Part shown: piece by piece, positions 1 to 11,430 of the stretch
Layout: each line of letters opens with the position of its first letter
Position numbering within the stretch: the stretch's first letter is position 1
Assembly: GCA_963920525.1 (NCBI GenBank)
Contig: OY986438.1
Location: 48,640,288-48,704,287, forward strand
DNA: 64,000 nucleotides
DNA from: Dichetophora obliterata
Lineage: Eukaryota > Arthropoda > Insecta > Diptera > Sciomyzidae
Direction: 5' to 3'
Program-made: the position numbers and the translations under genes
The notes under the pieces: generated by a model
What the model was told of the DNA's origin: nothing
Database searches by the model: none
What the model saw: the letters and a program-made list of their open reading frames with translations, nothing else

Positions 1-339
1 GCAGCACAATGTTTGTCCAGATATGCACTGAAAATGACTATGCTTTTTTCTATGTTGTATCTGTACTTTAAAACAAATTTTCTACTGGATATTTCTACTG
101 ATGATTGAAAGTACTCATATAGAGTGTTGCCGTGGCATATTTAAAAAAGGTATCAACGTATCAAATTCAAAAGTTCCCAAGCAACGAAAAAGTTTCACTA
201 AGGGTATTCAGTCAACGCAGGGCAACGTCAAAACTGACAACCGTTAGTTTGGCGGCTAATCTAGGGAGCTAGGCTTAAAATAGGTTGTGCGTCGGGTTTG
301 AAGCCTACCCATAAAAACCAATTTCAATGAAAACAAATA
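1..339. other. Unassigned flank upstream of the LINE fragment
   Basis: I see no gene, tandem repeat or terminal inverted repeat here. It could be the unrecognised 5' part of the LINE that becomes readable near 340, but I cannot align it to a protein. Confidence 0.4.
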
Positions 340-1812
340 AGAAAAGAAGAAAAATGATCCCCAAATCTGATCTGAAAAGATCTCTTCCAGAGTATTGGAT
401 GTACGCACGATCAGTGGTGCGAACATTGACACGTATCACTATCTTGTTGCAGTCAAGATCCGTACACGTCTGTGCGCAGCTAAGAATACATGCAACCCTT
501 CAAAGAGAAAGCTAGACGTCGACAAGCTGCAATCGAAACAGACAGCCGATGCTTTCGCCACTCGACTCTCACTCCTGCTTCAAAGCACTCCTCCAATCGA
601 TGATATATGCGCGCAGTGAACACACATTTCCAACTCCATGCGTGCGGCTGCTGAAGAGGTGATTGGCTACCAACGCCCTCGCCGAAACCAGTGGTACTAC
701 CAGGAGTGTCGCGACGCCACTGCAGAGAAAGACGCCGCCTACAAAGCCACCCTGCAGTCGGTTGTAACGCGCGCTGCTAAGGAGCGATACAAAGAAAAGA
801 GGAGGGAAGAGAGACATATTTTCAGGCAAAAAAAAAAGAGAGGCAGAAAAGCGCGAGCAAGAGAAGATTGAGATGTATGGTGACAAGAATGAGGCCCGAA
901 AATTTTTCGAAAAAATAAGACGCCTTGTCGATGGTTTTAAGACCGGGGCCTCTTCCTGCAAGGATGAAAACGGGAATCTAGTGACAGATGTCCAGAGTAC
1001 ACTGACGTTATGGAGAGAACACTTCTCTAAGCTTCTAAATGGCGACTCTGACAACAATCCCGCCAATAAAGATGATATTCCGGAAACTCCAATTGCGGAT
1101 GACAGCGTCCAGGTTCCGCTGCCCGACTATGATGAAGTTCTGACAGCTATAGCTCGGCTTAAAAATAACAAAGCCGCGGGAGCTGATGGCTTACCTGCTG
1201 AGCTGTTTAAGAACGGAGGCGAAGCTCTACTTAAATGCATTCACGAGCTTCTATGCAGAATATGGTCGGAAGAATGCATTCCGAACGATTGGAATCTCAG
1301 TGTGCTCTGCCCAATCCACAAGAAATGCGATCCCACTATCTGTGCCAATTACCGTGGGATAAGCCTTCTTAATATCGCATATAAGGTCCTTTCAAGCGTT
1401 TTATGTGAAAGATTAAAGCCCATTGTAAACGAACTGATCGGACCTTATCAGTGTGGCTTCAGACCTGGAAAGTCCACATCGACCAGATTTTCACGCTACG
1501 ACAAATCTTGGAGAAGACTCAAGAAAAACAAGTCGACACCCACCATCTTTTTGTCGACTACAAAGCCGCCTTCGACAGCCCAATAAGGAAGCACCTGTAC
1601 TCCACCATGTCTGAATTTGGTATTCCTGCAAAACTAATACGACTTTGCAGGATGACACTGAGCAACACCAGCAGCGCAGTTGAAATCGGGAAGGACCTCT
1701 CCCCACCATTTGTTACCAAACGAGGCTTCAGAAGAGTGATTCCTTATCGTGCGACTTTTTCAACCTAATTATAGAAAAGATCATCCAAGCTGCTGATCTG
1801 AGACAAGAGTGA
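340..1812 (+). pseudogene. RTE-type LINE fragment: endonuclease tail plus reverse transcriptase, broken
   Basis: Remnant of a non-LTR retrotransposon ORF that would encode endonuclease and reverse transcriptase for target-primed insertion. Seen: the stretch from about 395 reads as the end of an APE-type endonuclease (DVRTISGANIDTYHYLVAVK), stops at 617-619, then continues in the same frame from 638. An A-run near 830-840 shifts the frame. RT proper runs from about 1140 (NNKAAGADGLPAELFKNGGE, then CPIHKK, NYRGISLLN, GPYQCGFRPGKST). Another frameshift lies near 1478, after which the palm motif VDYKAAFDS and a thumbward stretch are read, and another near 1735 before a last readable piece ending about 1812. 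The YxDD block is absent, so the copy is truncated at both ends. The pattern fits RTE-clade RTs known from insects; the clade call is from memory of motifs. It cannot encode a working enzyme. Confidence 0.85.
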
Positions 1813-1856
1813 CATTTCCTCTAATGGAATTTAAAATTTATTTTAAAATTTATTTT

Positions 1857-2140
1857 AATTCCATTCCTGAGAAATTGAAGTGGTCAATTACCCATAACAA
1901 TTCCTGTAATGGAATTGACAATTTTTTCAATTCCATTCCGAGGAATTGAGGTGTTCAATTATCAATTACAATTCCTGTAATGGAATTGACGATTTTTTTC
2001 AATTTCATTCCAGAGGAATTGAGATATCCAATTATAATTCCTGCAACGCACTTGAAAAGTTTTTCCAATCGCATTCCTGAGGAATTGAGATGTACAATTA
2101 CCAATTCCTAATTCCAAGGAATTGGAATTAAAGGGAGTTT
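1857..2140. repeat. Minisatellite, about four 70-bp units
   Basis: Four diverged tandem units begin near 1857, 1929, 2001 and 2069. Each carries CAATTCCATTCC, then GAGGAATTGAG, then CAATTCCTGTAATGGAATTG or a decayed form. Units are themselves partly palindromic (GGAATTG / CAATTCC). It directly follows the LINE break at about 1812, so it could be a tail repeat of another element. Confidence 0.8.
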
Positions 2141-2150
2141 TCATTTTTAA

Positions 2151-2323
2151 GGCTGTGTGCGAATTGATCTAAATGCGACCTAAACTATATTGGGTCGATA
2201 AGGCAGTGCTTCCGAAATAATTTAGGAAATTCTCGAGCTACCAAAATACTTCCTAAATTAGGAAGCACTGTCTTATCGACACTATTTAGTTTCGGCCGCA
2301 TTTAGATCAATTCGCACACAGCC
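2151..2323. mobile_element. Palindromic PIF/Harbinger-like MITE, 173 bp
   Basis: The ends are perfect inverted repeats starting GGCTGTGTGCGAATTGATC, about 27 bp long, and inner parts also pair (CAGTGCTTCC against GGAAGCACTG). The element is flanked by TAA on both sides, a 3-bp target duplication of the TWA type used by PIF/Harbinger elements, whose TIRs often start GG. No coding capacity. Confidence 0.75.
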
Positions 2324-2376
2324 TAAGATAAAATTGATTGATGATCAACCGTCCAAAATGTTCTTGAGCTTTATCT

Positions 2377-3374
2377 TAAAAACTTTTTAACAAAAAAAAA
2401 AACCAACTTCAAGACTACTACAAAGAACAAAATAATTTTAAATTACTTTTCATATAAATTATTGGTCAAATTTGATCATTTATTTATACATAGAATTAAA
2501 TTGGAAATCTTATTATTATAATTTTTTTCTATTTTGTATTATTATCATAAATATGGGGAGTTCCATGCCAGATCGGCCTCGACTGGCGGGACATGACTCC
2601 GTTTTGGTTCAAACTTTGAGGGACGATAGACTGACATGAGAAATGAACGAACGTGAAATTTGAATTTTTTTGAGCCACATCTTTAGATTTTACAGTACGT
2701 CCAAGAATTTTGTAACACTTTTTATGTTTGAAAATTACACAAAACTGGATTAACTTAAAAACTTAAGAAAAATATGTTTGTATTGCAAATTTTATATAGT
2801 TTTTAAATATTAAAAAATAAATTTTACATATTTGATTCTTACACTGAAAAAAATTTTTTTTTTATAAAAGTTTAATTTCTGAAAAAGGCCCATCTTTCAA
2901 AAATTTTGAAAAAATATATGTTAAAGCTGTGTGTCTTACGCAAATTTTAAGCTATCATTTTGGAAAATACCATTACGTATGTAGGAGTTATGGACGTTTT
3001 AACATCGCATGTCGTAAATTTCAACATATTAAAAAAAATTAATTGGAGTTTTCCACCACATTGAAGTGGCGACCGACCGAAAGAAAGAATATGGTGTAGC
3101 CATATCAATTTTTAAGAGATATAAAAATAGATAAAAGTCTGATTGTACAAGCGCCGACTTTAAAGATTTTTTATTCATGAAGAAACTAATATTTTTATGA
3201 AAATATTACAAAATAGAAAAAATTATAATAACAAGATTTCCAATTTAATACTATATAAAAATAAAATATCAACCTTGACCAAGAATTAATGTGAAAAGTA
3301 ATTTAAAATTATTTTTTACTTTGTAGTAGTCTTGAAGTTGGTTTTTTTTTTTTTTTTGTTAAAAAGTTTTTATT
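2377..3374. repeat. Foldback element, about 1 kb, arms of about 175 bp
   Basis: The arm at 2377-2554 (AACTTTTTAACAAAA, CAACTTCAAGACTACTAC, then AAATTGGAAATCTTATTA) returns as its reverse complement at 3190-3374. The roughly 635-bp loop starts with a GC-richer tract (near 2555-2630) and has no ORF. A similar motif, AACCAACTTGAGAACTTC, recurs alone at about 3873, possibly a third arm fragment. No target duplication was recognised. Confidence 0.8.
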
Positions 3375-3479
3375 TTTTCTTTTTTAGAGATTTTGATAAA
3401 AGTTTTTCAAATTCTTGTAACGAATTTTCATACCCAGTGTCAACATTAACAAAAAAACAGTATTTTTCTTATATTTCCA

Positions 3480-3790
3480 CGCCCTTTTGTCCAATAACGC
3501 CCACTTTCTTGACCGTACATTTTCATAATTATGCCTGTCCCTGTACCAAATTAATATGCCTACCACTGTACCTAATTTCAGTACACTAGTGTCAACATTA
3601 TTGGAGTTACAGCGTTTTTCTAATATTGCCCACACCCTTTATCGAATAACGCCCACTTTTTTGGACATAGCTTTTAATAATTGTACTAAATTTCAGTTAT
3701 CTAGTGTTAAAATTATTCGATATACAAAGTTTTTCTTATATTGCCACGCACCTGAGTCGAATAACGCCCACTTTTTTAGACGGGCACCTC
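3480..3790. repeat. Three diverged direct repeats of an AATAACGCCCAC motif
   Basis: The motif AATAACGCCCACTTTYTTGG or a close form occurs near 3495, 3645 and 3762, each preceded by a GCC(A)C-containing stretch and TATTTTTCTTATATT-like sequence. Spacing is about 120-150 bp. It resembles, without being identical to, the CCACGCCCAT repeats at 25.58 and 25.86 kb. Confidence 0.6.
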
Positions 3791-3869
3791 CGTCTATCTG
3801 TTGACAAAAAATTGTGGCAATCGGGCAAGTACTTTAAGAGTTATCGATGTACATACACTTAAAAAAAAA

Positions 3870-5590
3870 AGCCAACCAACTTGAGAACTTCCTCCTTTTT
3901 GATGTCGGTTAAAAAAGCCACTATATCATATAATAATAATAAAAACCCCAATTTTCGACTATTTTCAAAAATTCAAAATTTATGGAATATGAGAAAATTT
4001 ACTAAAATATTTTTAAAAAATAGATTTTTTGTCAGATTTATACGAAATTTATCTTAAACAGTTCTCAAATACCATCTACTAACAAAAAATTATCCCATCT
4101 ATTAACAAAAAACAACTATATAGCTTTGGAACATATGGAAAAATACATGTAAATAACAATTTTTCTAACATTTTTTGCATAAATTCAAGGTGTGCAGGGT
4201 TTAGCTTTGCTTTTTGCGCCGAAAGCACAAGTCCGATGAAAAAGACATATATAAATGAAAGAAGAGCACAAATTTTTTTACACAAAAAAAAAAAATTATC
4301 AAATGCTAGAGCAGCAAAAGCAAGATCATCTTTTTGTTAAAACTGCGCAAATTTAATTTGCAAATAACTCAAAAACGGCTCCGTCAATTTTAAAATATTT
4401 TAAAATAGGCAATTTTAAAATAGCCAGTTTTGGAATAAGCGTGTAAAAATCCTTTAGATAAACTTGTTGAATTCCTTGGAGAATTTTTTTTTTTTCATTT
4501 TGTAGCGTAGTGCTATCAAAGTAATGTTAAGTTGTTTGCTTTCTTTTTACGTATTAACTAAGTTTCCTTATTTGTTTTAAAAATTTTAAGTTGATTTTTT
4601 ATCATATCATCGTAACACACAAAAAAGAAAAAAAATTTAAAAAATTCTCCTTGAATTGCAAAGTTTCTTCAACAGGCGTACAAATTTATGTATGGTTGAA
4701 AAGAGGTTTAATAAAATATTATTGTCTCGTAGTTCGGAGTAAAAATTAAATCTTGTCATTAGATGAAATAACTGTCTTAAAGTAAGCTGCAACAGCATTA
4801 AGACAGCTTTCGCTGAAATTACTTCTGCCTTCATATACTGCAAAGCATCATCTAATATTATCTAACTTAAAGGCAGTCAAAGAGTAAAAACAACTGCAAC
4901 TTGACTTAATTCAATTCACTTTATTGAATTTCAAATGAACAATTTAACACTATACGTCAAATTAATGTGATCCTTGCTGAAAATAAGAGTAAGACTGCAT
5001 GGTTTTCAGCACGCAAGCATTAAAATTTTTAATTTAAACTTCCAACTGTCTAAAGTTAAGGCTGCATAAGCTTAATAGAAAGACTAAGATTACTTAAAGG
5101 CTATTGATGATTTTAAAGCAGTCTTTAAAATAACATTTACTTTTTGCAACGTTCGTCCTTTGCTTCAGTTTGCTTGAAATTTTAAAAGCTTAGCGAAAGT
5201 GGAAAAATTTTTTAAGAATATGGTATTTGGTTTTCAGTCACTGTGTTCAACAGATAAATTAATTTATAATTTAAATAAAGTTTCTTGCTAAATAATATCT
5301 TAATTATGCTAAAAAAGAAAACCGTAACTTAAAATAATTAATCGTTTGCTTACAGGACTGTTTAGTTAAAAAATAATGTTGAATTCTAAAGATTTGCACA
5401 TAGAATAAAAAAATTGCAACTTCCAGCCCTTATATCTCAGAAGGTGTCATTATAGAAGAAAAACTGTTACCGAAATTGAAAAGCTCGTACAATTTTAATT
5501 TATAATAGTAAAAAAAATTTTCCAAATAGTTGGATCACGTACATACTTTTCATTTGATAGATTTGAGTGCTCAAACGCTAAAACCTTACA
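3870..5590. other. AT-rich DNA, nothing recognised
   Basis: Many homopolymer A/T runs. The only open frames are short and low-complexity (for example on the minus strand at 4079-4285 and 4637-4843), with no motif. No TIR pair was found. Confidence 0.5.
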
Positions 5591-5600
5591 TTGTGCGTCG

Positions 5601-5880
5601 CACACTTCTGTAGTCACCATGGCAAAAATACATAAATTGGGCTGCGTAGAGTGCTACCTCATCCATCATATTCTCTAGACTTAGCACTCTGCGAACCAAT
5701 CCAGATTTGGTTCGATTTAAGAAATCATCACTGAAACAAACGTCTATTTTGAGAGCCTTGGTAAAACCTTTTATTTGGAAGGAATAAAAAAATTGCGAAA
5801 ACGCTGGACTAAATGTATCGACGTAAAATGAGACTATGTTGAGAAATAAAAGGCTTTTTTGCAGAAAAAACCTTTTATAT
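5601..5880 (+). pseudogene. Mariner transposase C-terminal relic (mellifera-like)
   Basis: A cut-and-paste transposase fragment recognisable only after joining frames. From 5601 it reads HTSVVTMAKIHKLG, then a decayed stretch LIHHIL*LDLAL where mariners have the PPYSPDLAP block holding the third catalytic Asp, then from about 5725 VYFESLGKTFYLEGIKKL and RKRWTKCIDVK*DYVEK. These match the order and spacing of mellifera-type mariner C-termini as I know them. Stops and frameshifts are numerous, and the N-terminal two thirds and both TIRs are missing or unrecognisable. Confidence 0.8.
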
Positions 5881-5884
5881 AAAG

Positions 5885-7840
5885 AGTCACTGCCTTTTCA
5901 AATTGCATGTAAGCTTTTAATTTTTTTATAAAAAAAACCATTCTCTAATTTTTTTGAACTGAAATTTCTCCATATTATTTTTATTGGCATAATATGTCGC
6001 AAACAAATATGCGTATTTTTTAAGAGCTAAAAAACTCTATTATACACACTCGACCACAACCAGTGCTGGTTTTTCTTCTGGTTTATCACAAGACTCTTCT
6101 TCATCGATTTGTTGACAAATATTTTGGTTTCCATCGAAAACATTTACTTGTCAGAGATTTTCCGACATCATTTATTTTTTTTTATTTTGTTTTTGTTTCG
6201 TTTTTGCTGTTAGGTATGTGTTTTATTTGAGTTCTATTTTTGCACAGTTTCCACAAAAACTTTTTGCTATAAATCTTCATTGAGCAACATGGATGGTGGC
6301 AGCCATGCTTCATGTCATTTGTTGGCTTTGATTTGTTTTCCCAAACCGAGTCTTCGAACATTTCCCGAAACTACGACCGACGCATTGGATGCAATGAATC
6401 GAAATAATGAATTTAATTTACAAATTGAGTTGAGCTGTGAAAGTGAATAGAAAAATTTATTTTAGTACTTTAATACTTTTTTTAACGAGATTGAATAGCA
6501 GTAGAGTGCAGCACTTAACTTGGGAAAAGCGGTGTTTAAGATTGAATTATTGAGACGGTATAAAATAGTTAGAGTTTAAAAAACAGTAAAAACCCAGTAT
6601 ATTAGTTTTGTGAAAAAATATGCGCTAAGACTGCAACTGCTCCCAATCACTCGATCGCTGATCCTCAGCACAGCGCTGTCACACATCTCCCTGGTGTGAC
6701 ATATTGAAGGGAAAAAAAATGTTTTCGCACGAACATCAACTGCAGCCAGCTTTTAAAGAGAATTTTTATATTATTTTTTGCATTTCAGATGCATATCAGA
6801 TACTTTTAATCAAACACAACAACTTTGTCTGAAGGGAGAAAAAAAAGCAATGCTATAAATAATTTCTTTGAATTGGCAATGTCTATGAGTGTTTTGTTTA
6901 TAAATATTAACATTTTTTACGTCATTACCAGGCAATTTTTGTAGAAATGAAATAAAAAGTAAAAATACAAAATGTATGGTTCCATTCCCGAATTTATCCA
7001 GTATAAGGTTGGATATCTTTAGGAGGTCCTTAAAGGTGGCATTCTGCAATCAAGTGATTTTAATCTAAAGATAAACAATGAACTCTTGAAAGCCTTTTGA
7101 TAACCTATTTAAAATATAACCTTCCTTAAATTTTCGCTTGTTAAAGCACGTTGAATCATATTGCAGAGTGAAAAGTAGAAAGAAAGAAGAGCAAGAAGCG
7201 CAAGAATCTTACTTAGGGCCTTGTTAAAAAAAATTTAAACATATTTTTCTTTTTTTATGTCAAAACAGAAAAGTACACCATTACGTATACGCCGCGGACA
7301 AGTGGACCATCGACGACACAACATCACTGGCAGAAGATTGCAAGCAACACTTTTTTTGCAACGTCAGCGAAATGGGCATCAAGCATTTACAAGCGTTCTA
7401 AGGTATATTGCCAATGTTTATAGCGCGAATCAGGTCCGTATCTAAGGCGTGATTTTTGGGGTTGAACCCCCCCTGCGCAATAGGGTTCGATAGTATACTT
7501 TGAAATTATTACAAATAAGATTGATAGATAAACACATATCATGAAAATATTTTGATTTATCCAACCTACCCATAAAACCAAGAATTTTTCATTTCCAATA
7601 CACAATTTGAAAAAAACGATAGTGCAATGAAAGGCTTTTTAGTTTATCTCGAATCTAATTTAAGCTTAGCTTAAATTGAAATAAGTTTTCATTTTATTCA
7701 CTTGAAGAGTTCAACTTTTTTTTAATCGTTGAAAGTTTTGTGTGTAGAGAATTTTTTTAAATAATTTCAATATACTGAGGAGTTCATTAAAAAAATTGCA
7801 TACGAGCTTTAATCTAAAGCTGCAATAATATTGATGAGAA
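5885..7840. other. AT-rich DNA; possible solitary transposon edge near 7435
   Basis: No gene seen. A short frame at 7257-7445 (62 codons) has no known motif. GTCCGTATCTAAGGCGTG followed by GGGGTTGAACCCCCCC at about 7435-7485 has the look of a DNA-transposon terminus, but no partner was found. A GTCACAC/GTGTGAC hairpin lies near 6675-6700. Confidence 0.4.
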
Positions 7841-7844
7841 TATA

Positions 7845-7925
7845 CAGTGGCCAGCAAAAGTCTACATACAGCATCGAAATATGATTTCTACATTAATAAA
7901 AAACAAAGTATGCCGTTTCATTAAA
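7845..7925. mobile_element. Solitary Tc1-like terminal inverted repeat
   Basis: The sequence after TA at 7843-7844 begins CAGTGGCCAGCAAAAGTC and continues TACATACA, the classic look of a Tc1-family end flanked by the TA target. I found no inverted partner downstream. GCTGGCCAAAAGTC at about 8951 is a weak direct-orientation match, not a mate. Confidence 0.5.
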
Positions 7926-7929
7926 GCTA

Positions 7930-9590
7930 ATTATTAAGTGGCCAAAATACAACAAAAAATTCACAATATTGTTAAAAACTTAACGCAACAAAATTGTGCA
8001 TATAAAGCGTTGTGCTTAGTTTTTCAAAGTAAAAAGTAGTAGTAGTAAATGTATCTGGATAAAAATTAGTAATATTAACATTCATTTAGGGGCTTTCTGA
8101 CTTGAATCTGATCAAAATGAATTTTTTTCGAATTATTATTCTGCATTTTATTTAGTACAAAATAAAAAATTGCAGATTTTTAACATGAGTAAAAGTGCTA
8201 AAAAAAATTAATTTAAAGTAAGGAAGGTCGGTGATAATCTGACTTGAAGTTGGAAGGTTTTTTGCTGTCCTAAAAAGTCTTATTTTTCGCATTTTTTTCT
8301 AATCGGTTTCTAATAAACTTTTCTTAAAAATTATTACAGATATCAAGAAATTTTTTCTTTTTGTTTTGCAGTTTGTCGATAGGTAGCAGTACTAGCCAAC
8401 AAATGTACAAAGGGAATTTCAAAAAGTTGAAAAACCTGAAACTTTCACAGCTTATAAATAAATAAGTTTTATATATTTTTAAAACTCCTCTGTTAATAAG
8501 TTTCAGTTTTACTAAAATAATAAGTGCACAAAAATAATTAAAATCGGTCAAGCTGTTACCGAGAAATTGTACTCCATTTCCAATGGAAAACGGTCAAGTC
8601 AGTAACCACCTTATGTTGTGTTTCATGTACAATTATTATGCGGAAATGCTAATATATCATTAAATAGCCTTTAACAAAATTGCGAAATAAGTAAACTATA
8701 ACTAGTTGAATATAAACTATTTTAAAAAAATCTATTGCGACCAAGCTGCAAAGCGGCCTGCCAAAGTATTTTTTTCGAAGATATTTCGGCTCTTTCATGA
8801 ACAACGTGTGCCAACGCCGGGGTGTTGTTTTCGTTTACTGTGTCTAGGAGTGTGAATAAAATCTCGCAATTGTAATGTATGCAAAATAATCATCTAATTA
8901 ATTATTTTGAAATATCCCTGCAGTGCACCTTAAGAAATTTTACTGATTTGCTGGCCAAAAGTCAAAAAGTATAAATGCTCCTTTTTACATTTTTTTGTTT
9001 ACTATCCGATAGAGAATTCACCAGACGCAGGAATGTGAATTTTGTTGTTGTGAAAATCCGATTACTTTTGAGTTATGAGCTTTGAAAATAGCGTCACTCG
9101 ATCAAAAAGACGATATTTAAAACACTTGGTTTTTTAAGGCTAAAGTTTGAAGTGCCATATATATAGTGATATAAAAAATTTACTGAAGCAAAAAAAAAAA
9201 AACGGAATCCAGAGTAAATGGAAAGTACTATATTTTAATAAAATCAAAAGTTCAATAAATTTAAACAGTTCTTAGAAAATCGCTTTTTTGTGTTAAAGTC
9301 TTGAAAATTTTTTTTTTGTTTTTATAAACTTTGGGTAATCCTACAAGATTTTGTTTAAGTTCGGTCAACCTAAAGTAAGCGTAAATATTAAAATTATAAT
9401 ATTATTGAACTTTGCTCTTAATATTACGATGCGCTTTTTGGCGCTTTTTGAGAAAATTTATATTTTCTTAGGCCACCTCTACGTAAAAAGTATTGAACTT
9501 TTTGATGTTTGGAGCAAGAAAAACGACGAAGATAGAAACTACTGTTTATAGAAAAATCTCGTCTTTTTTGCAATAATTTGGCAAAAAAAT
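7930..9590. other. AT-rich DNA, nothing recognised
   Basis: No coding motifs or TIR pairs. A frame at 9351-9551 (66 codons) is low-complexity. The GC-richer tract at about 9030-9110 (CCAGACGCAGGAATGTG) looks like repeat debris but is unassigned. Confidence 0.4.
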
Positions 9591-9597
9591 ACAAAAA

Positions 9598-9858
9598 TTG
9601 CAAAAAAAGACCCGATTTTTTTTTAAAAAAGTTGCCAATGACAGCCACATGCATAAGGTTTTAATTAATGCGAAGGAAATTATGGAAAATGCTGTGCTTC
9701 CTATAGGCTACTTTGGAAAGGATTCCGCTGAGTCTCAAAATAAATTATATAAAAGCGATAGGTTATATCACGCAAGAAAAACGAGCCGGATCGATAACTT
9801 ATCATATGTTTTTAACAGAGCGATGGACACATCAGATCCTATAATCTCATTAATATGA
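9598..9858 (+). pseudogene. Coding relic of an unassigned, probably repeat-borne protein
   Basis: An 86-codon frame with well-composed sequence: after a lysine/phenylalanine-rich start from the A/T run it reads HKVLINAKEIMENAVLPIGY, then FGKDSAESQNKLYKSDR, HARKTSRIDNL and RAMDTSDPIIS. This looks like true, once-selected coding DNA. The LPIG(x)8-ESxNKxYKxDRxxHARKTSR layout reminds me of uncharacterised insect proteins often found in repeats, but I cannot name a family. The frame opens inside an A/T run with no sign of a true start, and upstream exon or ORF parts are not visible. The reading frame ends at a TGA/TAA-rich tract. Confidence 0.5.
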
Positions 9859-9859
9859 G

Positions 9860-10914
9860 TTAAGAAAAATATTATAAAAAAAAATATATTTAACTTCCAT
9901 CATAAGTGATTCAAATATTATCTGGGAAATAATGAGGCGAAACTCAAGATACAACTGCTGAAGAAGACGTTATCCCGTCTATTCCTATAGTTTAGAAAAA
10001 GATTTAGTTTAAGTGCAGCATATATAAACAATTTAGACAGTATTATACTATTAAGTGATCTTTATATATAAAAAAATTAATAAATATTCTCTATGTTAAT
10101 GGATTTTACCTATACTTGCTATACGAAATGCTACTAAACTGAAGAACTAAATTTGGCATATAAATATTAAAAACAATATTGTTTTTTTTTTAATGCCTCA
10201 TACAATGACAGATATTATGGCTACAACCCTGAAAACAAACTTTTAGCAAGTTTTATAAAAATATGATGACTTTTTGGAAACTTGGTCACCATTTTGGAAA
10301 TAGTCCCCACGTTCTACTACCTATGTATGTATTACACAGTGCGTCAGTCAAAACGTGAGTAAGAAACCGATAAATGTTTTCAAATATTTTCGGGGTCACA
10401 ATTACGAATTTGAAACCCAAATTTTTCCATCACGTCAGGATTTTGAGGAAACCGTGATTCAAGGTCAAAACCTTCTACTAAGAAAAAACAACTTGAAGCG
10501 TCGAAACTGAAAGTGGTACGCGATTTTTGTCTGTGGCAAAGATGTTTTTTATAAGTTAATAAACATTTTTATTTCAAACTTCCATCCCCTCACCCTCTTT
10601 TTCACACTTATTTCTTTATACTTTATTTTAGCATAGCTATATTTTGCAAACCATTGAGAAATGCAATATTATGTGTTGGCGAAAATCATCCCCATCAAAA
10701 AACATGCAGGGTCTTCCGACAAAAAAATTACCCTAGATCCACCATATCTTAACAATAGACCCCCAAAATGCAAAACGAATTTGTTTTCACTTATATGATG
10801 TAAACTGTTGAGATCTGAACAATAGGGCGTATCGAATTATTATTCTCTTTTGAATTTCACATTCTAAGAGGACTCAAAAGTTCATAGGCTTGTCAAGATC
10901 TCCCAAAAAATATA
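9860..10914. other. AT-rich DNA, nothing recognised
   Basis: No gene, tandem repeat or TIR pair. CACAGTGCGTCAGTCAAAAC at about 10335 has a transposon-end look but no partner. Confidence 0.4.
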
Positions 10915-11430
10915 AACTCTTATATATCGAGCATCAGAAGTGGTACCGAAGATAATTTTCTCAATTTGTATACTTAAAATTTTTATAAACACCTCCCTTT
11001 CCAAGAGTATATTTTTGAAACACCAGGTTAAAGACCACCTTCTTTTTCTATTTCGATATTTTAAAAAAATTTTACTTCCTAGCATTAAATGCATTATTTC
11101 AGTTGAACACCTCACCTCAGCATTGACAAATATGTTATACTAAAATTTTAAGTTTCTAAGTTTACCATTCGATGGATCTCAATTGACTTAAAAATTGCTG
11201 TTAAGAAGTGTTTTAAAGAAATAATTATCATAATGGAGATATAAACAAAATATTTAAATTTCATGCAAGGAAGTATTTTGTTTTAAATATCAAAATAGGA
11301 AAAAAATGTTGGCCATTTCTTGGTGTTTAAAATTAATATTTTTTGACAGGGTTTTGTTCAAAAATATTTGAAAAAATCCAAATTTTGAAAACTATCTTCG
11401 GTACCACTTCTAAAGTCCCAGATATAAAAA
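10915..11430. repeat. Palindromic element, about 515 bp, arms of about 190 bp
   Basis: GAAGTGGTACCGAAGATA at about 10936 pairs perfectly with TATCTTCGGTACCACTTC at about 11394. Inward, the arms still pair loosely (TATATTTTTGAAACACCAG against its diverged mate, TATTTCGATATTTTAAAA, TTACTTCCTAGCAT). The two minus- and plus-strand short frames here are products of this structure. Confidence 0.7.

Noticed and set aside
569..1066. 165-codon minus-strand frame
   Set aside because: Antisense shadow of the RTE-type reverse transcriptase fragment on the plus strand.
1857..2140. CRISPR-like array (regular repeats with spacers)
   Set aside because: Units are contiguous diverged 70-bp tandem repeats in eukaryotic DNA, without invariant repeats or unique spacers.
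8945..8970. GCTGGCCAAAAGTC as the mate of the Tc1-like end at 7845
   Set aside because: It is in direct, not inverted, orientation and lacks a TA-flanked terminus.
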